This document shows positions 1-5,190 of a stretch of 5,754 bases of DNA, in pieces (within the stretch, counting starts at the first letter, position 1; every line of letters begins with the position of its first letter). The notes below the pieces were generated by a model. That model worked only from the letters and a program-made list of their open reading frames with translations. It had not been told where the DNA came from and made no database searches. The DNA comes from Candidatus Omnitrophota bacterium. GTDB lineage: Bacteria; Omnitrophota; Gorgyraeia; Gygaellales; Profunditerraquicolaceae. The position numbers and the translations under genes were made by a program. The stretch lies in the NCBI GenBank assembly GCA_028716305.1, contig JAQUQA010000084.1, forward strand, positions 1 through 5,754, given 5' to 3'.

Positions 1-2
1 AG

Positions 3-947
3 ACTTTTGTCATCGCCGGAATATTAGAGCATATCGAGGAAGCCGGGATCCACTCCGGAGATTCGGCAATGGCCCTGCCCGCGTTTTCCCTTTCCCGCGA
101 AGCCCTGGATAAAATCCGCGCAGCGACTTACAAAATGGCCGGTGAGCTAAAGACCATCGGCCTGATGAACGTGCAGTATGCGATAAAAGACAATAACGTT
201 TACGTGCTGGAAGTAAACCCCCGTGCCTCCCGGACCATTCCTTTTGTCTCCAAGGTGATCGGGGTACCCCTGGCTAAACTGGCAACTAAGGTGATGCTCG
301 GTAAAAGCCTTAAAGAGCTGGGGTTTACCCGGGAGATTATCCCCTCCCACGTAGCGGTCAAGGAATCGGTTTTTCCTTTTAACCGTTTCCCCGGAGTGGA
401 TATTATTCTCGGTCCCGAGATGAAGTCAACCGGAGAGGTGATGGGGATCGATAAAGATTTTAGCCGGGCGTTCATTAAAAGCCAGTTGGCCGCGGGGCAA
501 CGCCTGCCGAAAAAAGGCAATGTTTTTATTTCCGTGCGGGATAAAGATAAGCGCGCGATTGTTTTTATCGCCAAAAAACTTTCCGAGCTGGGCTTTGCCA
601 TTTTTGCTACCGAAGGCACCGCTTTGGCGCTAAAACAGGGTGGTTTAGCAGTTAAGGTTTTGCCGAAGATTTCCCAGGGCAGGCCGAATATCCTGGACCT
701 GATGAAGGATGGGAAAATCCAGCTGGTGATTAATACTCCTTCGGGCAGGATCCCCCGGCAGGACGAGATCATGATCCGCTCGCACGTCATTTTGCATAAC
801 ATCTCTTATACCACGACCATCTCCGGTGCCCAGGCAACAGTAAACGGGATCGAGACGTTACTGAAGAATAAGTTAGAGGTTACTTCGCTGCAGGAGTTCT
901 ATAGGAAAGCCTTGAGGACTAAAAAGAGAAACGGGGCGGTTAATTAG
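3..947 (+). CDS. carB: Carbamoyl phosphate synthetase large subunit, C-terminal part (5' end outside window)
   Basis: CarB makes carbamoyl phosphate from bicarbonate, glutamine-derived ammonia and two ATP, the first step of pyrimidine (and arginine) synthesis, in the cytoplasm with the CarA glutaminase. The reading frame is already open at the window edge, and 314 codons are visible of a protein usually near 1070 residues. Fragment residues 7-20 (ILEHIEEAGIHSGD) and the metal/ATP-binding stretch EVNPRASRT at about 70-78 belong to the second ATP-grasp domain. LGPEMKSTGEVMG follows at about 136-148. From about residue 173 to the end is the MGS-like allosteric domain, with ATEGTA near 202-207 and the phosphate-binding-type loop INTPSG near 243-248. 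In E. coli this domain binds UMP and ornithine, so feedback control is plausible here but not shown. The TAG stop directly abuts the mutM ATG. An ATG at 69 is internal and not the true start. Identification is near certain. Confidence 0.97.
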   Translation, partial: TFVIAGILEHIEEAGIHSGDSAMALPAFSLSREALDKIRAATYKMAGELKTIGLMNVQYAIKDNNVYVLEVNPRASRTIPFVSKVIGVPLAKLATKVMLGKSLKELGFTREIIPSHVAVKESVFPFNRFPGVDIILGPEMKSTGEVMGIDKDFSRAFIKSQLAAGQRLPKKGNVFISVRDKDKRAIVFIAKKLSELGFAIFATEGTALALKQGGLAVKVLPKISQGRPNILDLMKDGKIQLVINTPSGRIPRQDEIMIRSHVILHNISYTTTISGAQATVNGIETLLKNKLEVTSLQEFYRKALRTKKRNGAVN

Positions 948-1748
948 ATGCCGGAATTACCCGAAGTTGAGACGATCAGAAGAGAGCTGCAAGCTGCAGT
1001 TTTGGGAAAAAAGATTACCGGGGTGGTGATCCACAGCCCCAGGGTGATCCGGGAGCCGGGGGTTGCTGAATTTTCCCGCCTGCTCAAGAACCAGGTGATC
1101 AAAGAGGTTTTAAGGAAGGGCAAGCTTTTGATCTTTGAGCTTTCCGGAGGCAAGTCGCTGGCCATTCATCTGAAGATGACCGGGCAGCTTATTTTCCCCG
1201 GTAACGGCAAAGACGGCCGGGTGAGTTTTCGTTTTTCAGACGGCAAATACCTGGATTTTAAAGACCAGAGGTTGTTTGCGGAACTTAAGGTTGTTGATAA
1301 CTGGAGAGAAATGAAATTTGTTAGGGGGCTGGGGCCCGAGCCGTTTGACCTTAAGCCGGATGGATTTGTAAAAATGCTTTCGCGCAGGAAAACCAGAATC
1401 AAGCCGCTGCTTTTGGATCAGACCTTTGTTGCTGGTATCGGTAACCTTTATGCCGCGGAGGCACTTTTTCGCGCCCGGATCGATCCTCGCAGGAGGGCCG
1501 ATTCATTGTCCGGCATTGAGGCAAAGGGGCTGTTTCATCAGATCGTCACAACCTTAAAGGACGCGATAAAATATCGTGGGTCTTCGGTTGATCAGTATGT
1601 CAAGCTGGACGGTAAACCCGGAGGATATGTGAAGTACCACCGGGTCTATGACCGCCTGGGAAAACCCTGCCCGGATTGCCGAACGCCGATAAAAAGAATT
1701 GCCTTAGGCGGCAGAGGCACGTATTTCTGCCCAAAATGCCAAAAATAA
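948..1748 (+). CDS. mutM: Formamidopyrimidine-DNA glycosylase (8-oxoguanine DNA glycosylase/AP lyase)
   Basis: MutM (Fpg) removes 8-oxoguanine and formamidopyrimidines from oxidised DNA and nicks the abasic site by beta/delta elimination. The 266-residue protein has the normal family length. It starts MPELPEVET, where Pro2 is the family's Schiff-base nucleophile and Glu3 the catalytic acid. The beta-hairpin lysine is probably Lys59 (RKGKLL). HLKMTG gives Met77, and DQRLF gives Arg108 and Phe110, matching the void-filling residues known in the family. The helix-two-turn-helix motif is DQTFVAGIGNLYAAEALF at 157-174. The C-terminal zinc finger is C241-x2-C244-x16-C261-x2-C264, with the conserved Arg256 in GGRGTYFC. 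No strong ribosome binding site precedes the ATG, which directly follows the carB stop, so expression probably relies on coupling to carB. The operon position suggests convenience co-transcription and no pyrimidine role is implied. All expected catalytic residues are present. Confidence 0.98.
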   Translation: MPELPEVETIRRELQAAVLGKKITGVVIHSPRVIREPGVAEFSRLLKNQVIKEVLRKGKLLIFELSGGKSLAIHLKMTGQLIFPGNGKDGRVSFRFSDGKYLDFKDQRLFAELKVVDNWREMKFVRGLGPEPFDLKPDGFVKMLSRRKTRIKPLLLDQTFVAGIGNLYAAEALFRARIDPRRRADSLSGIEAKGLFHQIVTTLKDAIKYRGSSVDQYVKLDGKPGGYVKYHRVYDRLGKPCPDCRTPIKRIALGGRGTYFCPKCQK

Positions 1749-1749
1749 G

Positions 1750-2316
1750 ATGAAAAAGAGGATCAGGGTCCAGGGATTGCTTATAGTAACAGGGGTAACC
1801 GCGCTTTTGTTTTTTTACCCGTATCTTTTTGCGCAAAACCGGGGGGTAGTGCCGACGTCTCTGGGTGTTTTGCTTGTGCTCTGTGGTTATTATTTTCGCA
1901 TAGTAGCCCGCGGTTTGAAAGCAGAGCTTAATCCGGACGGAAAAACCCTGATTACCCAGGGTGTTTATGCGCTGACCCGCAACCCGATGTATCTCGGAAC
2001 GCTGCTTATCGGCAGTGGATTGGTCATGGCGCTCTTTCAATGGTGGGTGGGTGTGATTTTTATCCTGGTTTATCTGGCGATCTATCTCCCCCAGATGGAT
2101 AAAGAGAACCGGATCCTGCGCAAGCGTTTTCAAGAAGATTTTAATAAATATTGTCAGGATACCCCGAAATTTTTTCCCGGCATAAAAATGATCATGACCA
2201 GGCCGCCTTTTCTGTATTTAAAATTGAAACCGCGTTGGCTCAAAAAAGAACTTCCTTCTTTGTCTCTCACGTTGATTTTTTTGGCCGGATTTAAACTTTG
2301 GGGAGCGCTGCGATGA
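1750..2316 (+). CDS. Membrane methyltransferase of the isoprenylcysteine carboxyl methyltransferase (ICMT)/PEMT-like family
   Basis: This 188-residue protein resembles small integral membrane methyltransferases that use S-adenosylmethionine. Visible family features are G71-x-Y73...TRNPMYLGTLL at 76-86 and the C-terminal segment MDKENRILRKRF...FNKYCQDTPKFFPG at about 116-144, where Glu119, Phe127, Tyr134 and Pro143 match the usual E-x3-L-x3-F-x6-Y-x6-RF-P type pattern. Hydrophobic segments at about 8-28, 35-53, 80-114 (probably a helical hairpin) and 168-186 are likely membrane spans. The substrate cannot be read from the sequence. Bacterial members of the superfamily act on lipids, isoprenoid-like or small hydrophobic thiols, and many are uncharacterised. 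The ATG lies one base after the mutM stop without a clear ribosome binding site, and the TGA overlaps the pyrK ATG by the ATGA arrangement, so it is coupled on both sides. Superfamily assignment is confident but the function is not. Confidence 0.85.
   Translation: MKKRIRVQGLLIVTGVTALLFFYPYLFAQNRGVVPTSLGVLLVLCGYYFRIVARGLKAELNPDGKTLITQGVYALTRNPMYLGTLLIGSGLVMALFQWWVGVIFILVYLAIYLPQMDKENRILRKRFQEDFNKYCQDTPKFFPGIKMIMTRPPFLYLKLKPRWLKKELPSLSLTLIFLAGFKLWGALR
2300..2305 (+). promoter_or_regulatory. Ribosome binding site that decides the pyrK start
   Basis: GGGGAG ends 7 bases before the ATG at 2313. An in-frame TTG at 2298 would add five residues (MGSAA) but has no Shine-Dalgarno sequence at suitable distance. 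The ATG at 2313 also forms the common 4-base ATGA overlap with the upstream stop, so it is preferred. Confidence 0.8.
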
Positions 2317-3149
2317 GCAGGGTCTTTCAGGAACGCCTTAAGGTAATTGCCTGTACAAAGCTATCTGAGAGTTATTTCCGGATCACTTTCGCTTCCCGCA
2401 GGATCCCCGCGCATGCTCTCGGCGGGCAATTCGTCCAGGTGAAAGTTAGCGATTCAGCGCAGCCGCTCTTGCGCCGGCCTTTTGGGGTACATCGGGTAGG
2501 TAAAAATACTTTTGATTGTCTCTGTGAGATCGTCGGAGAGGCAACCAGGATTTTGTCAGAGAAAAAGCCGGGTGATTTTGTGGACGTGATCGGTCCTTTG
2601 GGCAATGGCTTTGATTATGGACCAAGGACCAAGGACCAAGGACCAAGGATCTTGGTTGCGGGGGGGATGGGGGTGGCTCCGTTATTTTTTCTGGCAGAAA
2701 AAATAGCCGAACGCCGAACGCCGAACGCCGAACGAAAAATTATTGTATTTATCGGGGCCAAAAGCAAAAAAGATCTGCTCTGCGAAAAAGATTTTAAGCA
2801 ATTGGGCTGCGAGGTAAAAGTTGCCACCGATGACGGCTCTAAGGGTTTGCGCGGCAGAGTGACTGATTTACTCGAGCAATATTTACGCCGAACGCCGAAC
2901 GCCGAACGCCGTTCGAGGATATACGCTTGCGGCCCCAAGCCGATGCTGAAACAGGTAAGCCTCTTAAGTAAACATTACAATCTCCCCGCGCAGATATCCC
3001 TGGAAGAGCATATGGCCTGCGGGATCGGCGCCTGCCTGGGCTGCGTTGTTAAAGTACGAGCGCAGAACGCTTCTCGCCGAACACCGTTCGCATACAAACG
3101 TGTTTGCAAAGACGGTCCGGTATTCAGTGCGAGCGAAATAATCTGGTAG
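2313..3149 (+). CDS. pyrK: Dihydroorotate dehydrogenase B, electron transfer subunit (FAD and 2Fe-2S protein)
   Basis: PyrK takes electrons from the FMN of PyrD and passes them through a 2Fe-2S cluster and FAD to NAD+. With PyrD it forms the class 1B enzyme that turns dihydroorotate into orotate. The 278 residues show an FAD-binding barrel with LLRRPFGVH at 52-60 and VIGPLGNGF at 92-100, then a nucleotide-binding domain with VAGGMGVAPL at 115-124 and YACGPKPML at 204-212. The cluster ligands are C236-x4-C241-x2-C244-x20-C265, ending in VCKDGPVF. From memory, B. subtilis PyrK is about 256 residues with a shorter last cysteine spacing. The extra length here is accounted for by four inserts that coincide with heptamer DNA: residues 103-112, 132-141, 192-200 and about 249-260. 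All lie in expected loops between core motifs, so the enzyme is probably functional. It is separated from pyrD by one small membrane-protein gene. Confidence 0.95.
   Translation: MSRVFQERLKVIACTKLSESYFRITFASRRIPAHALGGQFVQVKVSDSAQPLLRRPFGVHRVGKNTFDCLCEIVGEATRILSEKKPGDFVDVIGPLGNGFDYGPRTKDQGPRILVAGGMGVAPLFFLAEKIAERRTPNAERKIIVFIGAKSKKDLLCEKDFKQLGCEVKVATDDGSKGLRGRVTDLLEQYLRRTPNAERRSRIYACGPKPMLKQVSLLSKHYNLPAQISLEEHMACGIGACLGCVVKVRAQNASRRTPFAYKRVCKDGPVFSASEIIW
2619..2649 (+). repeat. Heptamer tandem array 1 in pyrK, unit GGACCAA x 4.4
   Basis: Four perfect copies of GGACCAA (starting at 2619, 2626, 2633 and 2640) plus three more bases lie within pyrK. They are translated as GPRTKDQGPR in the loop joining the FAD domain to the nucleotide-binding domain. 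The last copy runs into an inverted half-unit, ACCAAG-GAT-CTTGGT at 2642-2656, a 6-base-pair hairpin with a 3-base loop. Confidence 0.95.
2706..2734 (+). repeat. Heptamer tandem array 2 in pyrK, unit GCCGAAC x 4.1
   Basis: Four perfect copies of GCCGAAC (starting at 2706, 2713, 2720 and 2727) plus one base are translated as AERRTPNAER, between a helix and the following beta strand (IIVFIGAK). Unlike arrays 1 and 3, no inverted half-unit follows. It is a direct repeat of array 3, 181 bases downstream. Confidence 0.95.
2886..2915 (+). repeat. Heptamer tandem array 3 in pyrK, unit GCCGAAC x 3.6, with hairpin end
   Basis: Three perfect copies of GCCGAAC (starting at 2887, 2894 and 2901), with partial units on both sides, form the same unit as array 2. 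They are translated as RRTPNAERR just before the RIYACGPKPML motif. The 3' end is CGAAC-GCC-GTTCG (2903-2915), an inverted half-unit that makes a 5-base-pair hairpin with a 3-base loop. Confidence 0.94.
3061..3090 (+). repeat. Degenerate GCCGAAC-type element with hairpin in pyrK
   Basis: GAACGC at 3065-3070, GCCGAAC at 3076-3082 and the hairpin CGAAC-ACC-GTTCG at 3078-3090 look like a decayed relative of arrays 2 and 3. The stretch encodes QNASRRTPFA inside the loop between the third and fourth cluster cysteines, and RRTP matches the peptide of the intact arrays. The hairpin differs from that of array 3 by one loop base. That it is a decayed array is inference. Confidence 0.6.
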
Positions 3150-3151
3150 AC

Positions 3152-3156
3152 GGAGG
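3152..3156 (+). promoter_or_regulatory. Ribosome binding site choosing between two adjacent ATGs of the TauE-like gene
   Basis: GGAGG lies only 2 bases before the ATG at 3159 but 5 bases before the next ATG at 3162. The second spacing is more usual, so 3162 is the preferred start. The two choices differ by one methionine. Confidence 0.7.
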
Positions 3157-3161
3157 GCATG

Positions 3162-3521
3162 ATGAACCATTTATTATATGTTGTCGTAGGGTTGGCCGCG
3201 GGAATTTGCGGAGGCATGTTTGGGATCGGAGGAGGAACGATCCTGATCCCGGCTTTGGTCTATATCTTCGGGCTGACCCAATTACAGGCGCAAGGGACTT
3301 CGCTGGCGATCATGATTCCCCCGATTGGCCTGCTGGCCGCCTTGAGGTATTACTACAGCGGAAATGTAAAATTAAGCATGGCCCTGTTTATCTGCCTGGG
3401 GTTTTTTATCGGGGGTTTTTTCGGCGCTTCTTTGGTGCAGAAATTTCCCGATCCGATACTAAAGAAGTTATTCGGGGTCTTTTTGCTGGCGGTTTCCCTG
3501 AAAATGATCTTAGGAAAATAA
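3162..3521 (+). CDS. Half-size TauE/SafE-family membrane protein
   Basis: This very hydrophobic protein of 119 residues (120 if the ATG at 3159 is used) resembles one repeat of the TauE/SafE transporter family. Members are usually about 240-270 residues with two homologous halves, and are linked to export of sulfite, sulfoacetate or similar organic anions. Visible family features, numbered from 3159, are the glycine-rich first helix VVGLAAGICGGMFGIGGG at 9-26 followed by LIPAL, and QAQGTSLA at 43-50 followed by AALRYYYSGNV at 60-70. Likely membrane segments lie at about 4-20, 26-40, 46-64, 71-92 and 101-117. Single-repeat proteins of this size occur in databases, so this may be an intact half that works as a dimer and not a truncation: it has its own ribosome binding site and clean coupling. 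It begins about 12 bases after pyrK and ends one base before pyrD. The substrate is unknown. Confidence 0.85.
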   Translation: MNHLLYVVVGLAAGICGGMFGIGGGTILIPALVYIFGLTQLQAQGTSLAIMIPPIGLLAALRYYYSGNVKLSMALFICLGFFIGGFFGASLVQKFPDPILKKLFGVFLLAVSLKMILGK

Positions 3522-3522
3522 G

Positions 3523-4458
3523 ATGAGCGCTAACTTAAAAGTCAGGATCGGCAAACTGGAACTGGCAAACCCGGTAATGGTCGCCTCGGGGACGTTTGGC
3601 TACGCGGAGGAATTTACGGAACTCCTGGATCTAAGGAAAATCGGCGCGATCGTTTCCAAGACGATCACCCTGGCCGGCCGGGAGGGTAATCCCATGCCGC
3701 GGACATGCGAGACCCCATGCGGAATGCTTAACTCCATCGGACTAGAAAATCCCGGCATAGAAAGGTTCCTTGAGCAAAAGCTCTCTTACCTGGCCTCGCT
3801 CGGTTCTCCGATAATCGTCAGCGTGGCCTCGGAAAATGACCCCGGGGAATTCGCGGCCATGGTGAAAAGACTGGAAAAAGATTCCCGGGTCATGGCGATA
3901 GAGTTGAACATATCCTGCCCCAATATAAAGCGGGCAAGGGGCAAGGGGCAAGGGTCAGGGTTGATCGCGCAGGATCCCAAAGCTACTTATAGTCTGGTAA
4001 AGTCGTGCCGCAGGTTCACCAGAAAAACCCTGATTACAAAATTGTCACCCAATGTAACTTGTATCAGTGAGATTGCCCTGGCTGCGCAAGCCGCGGGTAG
4101 CGACGCGGTTTCCCTGGTGAATACCTTTAGCGGGATGAGCATAGACGTGCAGGCCAAGAGGCCGAAAATTGCCTGTGTAGTCGGGGGGTTAAGCGGTCCG
4201 GCGATCAGGCCGATTGCTTTAAGGATGGTTTGGGAGGTCTTTCAGAAAATTAGAATTCCAATTATAGGGATGGGTGGTATAATGGATGTTCAATCTGCCT
4301 TGGAATTCTTTCTTGCCGGATCAAGCGCGATAAGCGTGGGCACCGCTAATTTTGTGAATCCGCGCGTCAGCCTGGAGATTGTCCGGGGGATCAGGGATTA
4401 TCTGGATAAAAATAAAATCAAGGATATCCGTAGTATTGTGGGAGCGCTCAAGTTATGA
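3523..4458 (+). CDS. pyrD: Dihydroorotate dehydrogenase B, catalytic subunit (FMN)
   Basis: This catalytic subunit oxidises dihydroorotate to orotate, the fourth step of UMP synthesis, and hands electrons to PyrK. Its 311 residues fold as a TIM barrel with recognisable class 1B motifs: NPVMVASGTFGY at 16-27, Lys46 in SKTIT, the substrate loop GMLNSIGLENPG at 67-78, IELNISCPN at 126-134 with catalytic Cys132 (class 1 enzymes use Cys, class 2 use Ser), KLSPNV at 173-178, VNTFSGM at 199-205, GGLSGPAIRP at 221-230, IGMGG at 248-252 and SVGTANF at 271-277 for FMN phosphate binding. Residues 137-146 (RARGKGQGSG) are encoded by a heptamer array and lengthen the loop just after the catalytic cysteine. 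AGGA at 3512-3515, 7 bases before the ATG, is a suitable ribosome binding site. The stop overlaps the pyrF ATG. Sequence and PyrK context both support type B. Confidence 0.97.
   Translation: MSANLKVRIGKLELANPVMVASGTFGYAEEFTELLDLRKIGAIVSKTITLAGREGNPMPRTCETPCGMLNSIGLENPGIERFLEQKLSYLASLGSPIIVSVASENDPGEFAAMVKRLEKDSRVMAIELNISCPNIKRARGKGQGSGLIAQDPKATYSLVKSCRRFTRKTLITKLSPNVTCISEIALAAQAAGSDAVSLVNTFSGMSIDVQAKRPKIACVVGGLSGPAIRPIALRMVWEVFQKIRIPIIGMGGIMDVQSALEFFLAGSSAISVGTANFVNPRVSLEIVRGIRDYLDKNKIKDIRSIVGALKL
3932..3960 (+). repeat. Heptamer tandem array 4 in pyrD, unit GGGCAAG x 3 plus a decayed copy
   Basis: Three perfect copies of GGGCAAG (starting at 3932, 3939 and 3946) are followed by GGTCAGG, a copy with two differences. 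The array is translated as about ten residues (RARGKGQGSG) directly after the catalytic SCPNIK motif of PyrD. There is no inverted half-unit at its 3' end. Confidence 0.9.
4440..4444 (+). promoter_or_regulatory. Probable ribosome binding site of pyrF
   Basis: GGGAG inside the end of pyrD ends 10 bases before the pyrF ATG at 4455, slightly long but usable. Since the ATG overlaps the pyrD stop (ATGA), coupling probably helps initiation. Confidence 0.55.
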
Positions 4459-5162
4459 AGGACGAAGGACGAAGGACGAAGGACGAAACAGATGCGGCGG
4501 AGAGGGTAATCCTTGCTCTGGATACGGATACCTGCCGGGTGGCCGAGAGGTTCGTTGACCTGCTTTATCCGAAAATCAAAATTTTCAAGGTGGGGATACA
4601 TCTTTTTACCGGGTATGGCCCGGGGATCGTTGACTTTATCAACAAGAAAGGCGCCGAAGTTTTTCTGGACCTGAAATTTTTCGATATACCGAATACCGTT
4701 GCCCAGGCGGTCCGCCAGGCCGTGCGCCTAAAGGTAAAAATGCTTACCTTGCATATCATGGGGGACGAAGAGATGCTCAAGGCGGCTAAAGAAGCAGCCG
4801 TTTCAGAAGCGTCCCGGCTTGGGCAGAAGGCCCCTTTGCTGATCGGGGTAACGGTGTTGACCAGCAAGGAGACCACATCGAGCGACGTTCTGACGCTGGC
4901 AAAAATCGGGATTGATTGCGGGCTCGATGGCGTAGTTTGTTCCGCAAGGGAAGTAGGCCTTTTAAAAAAAGAAATAAAGGGTAATTTTGTTGCAGTTACT
5001 CCCGGGATAAGACCTCCCAGATCCGCAGTAAACGATCAGAAAAGGACCGCAACCGTAAAAGAGGCCCTGGGCGCGGGAAGCGACTTTCTGGTTATCGGAA
5101 GACCGATATTAGAGGCCAATGATCCGCTGGTAGCTTTAGGAGAAATCCTGCCTGCCGGATAA
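4455..5162 (+). CDS. pyrF: Orotidine 5'-phosphate decarboxylase
   Basis: PyrF converts OMP to UMP, the last step of the pathway. The 235 residues match the usual bacterial length. The substrate-binding VILALDTD lies at 18-25, FKVG with Lys45 at 44-47, and the catalytic signature is VFLDLKFFDIPNT at 69-81, giving the expected Asp72, Lys74 and Asp77. TPGIRPP at 182-188 and VIGRPIL at 213-219 (Arg216) form the phosphate site. Residues 2-11 (KDEGRRTKDE) are encoded by a heptamer tandem array that begins at the G of the start codon. In homologues the conserved core begins close to the N-terminus, so this is an added charged tail. No other in-frame ATG, GTG or TTG is seen between the array and the conserved VILALD, so 4455 is the only reasonable start. 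It is the last gene of the run, and no convincing terminator follows. Confidence 0.96.
   Translation: MKDEGRRTKDETDAAERVILALDTDTCRVAERFVDLLYPKIKIFKVGIHLFTGYGPGIVDFINKKGAEVFLDLKFFDIPNTVAQAVRQAVRLKVKMLTLHIMGDEEMLKAAKEAAVSEASRLGQKAPLLIGVTVLTSKETTSSDVLTLAKIGIDCGLDGVVCSAREVGLLKKEIKGNFVAVTPGIRPPRSAVNDQKRTATVKEALGAGSDFLVIGRPILEANDPLVALGEILPAG
4457..4487 (+). repeat. Heptamer tandem array 5 at the pyrD/pyrF junction, unit GAAGGAC x 4.4
   Basis: Four perfect copies of GAAGGAC (starting at 4457, 4464, 4471 and 4478) plus GAA are present. The first base is the G of the pyrF ATG, and the first two bases are part of the pyrD TGA stop (4456-4458). The array encodes PyrF residues 2-11. Its unit differs from the array 1 unit by a single base (GGACGAA against GGACCAA when aligned). 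Confidence 0.95.
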
Positions 5163-5190
5163 CTTCTCGCTTGAAGGTTTTTAAAAGAGT

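Noticed and set aside
745..765. Near-repeat GGCAGGA at two spots 14 bases apart in carB
   Set aside because: It has only two imperfect copies, is not tandem at a 7-base period that extends, and encodes the conserved SGRIPRQDE region.
200..802. A 200-codon open frame on the - strand opposite carB
   Set aside because: It lies fully antisense to highly conserved carB coding sequence, shows no recognisable domain and has no ribosome binding context. It is a shadow of codon usage.
1600..2133. A 177-codon - strand open frame across the mutM/methyltransferase junction
   Set aside because: It is antisense to two convincingly identified genes and its translation is low-complexity and matches no family I recognise.
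2619..3090. Reading the repeats as a CRISPR array
   Set aside because: Units are 7 bases, directly adjacent without spacers, in frame within genes, and no cas genes are present.
3104..3526. A 140-codon + strand open frame overlapping the TauE-like gene in another frame
   Set aside because: The competing frame gives a coherent membrane protein with family motifs and a ribosome binding site. This one gives an unstructured arginine-rich translation.
4275..4283. TGGTATAAT, an extended -10 like element inside pyrD
   Set aside because: It encodes the conserved GMGGIMD motif, no -35 element stands at the right distance, and pyrF just downstream is already coupled to pyrD.
5163..5182. Possible terminator CTTC-TCGCTT-GAAG followed by GTTTTT after pyrF
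   Set aside because: The stem is only four base pairs with a loop of six and is poor in GC, so it is too weak to call.
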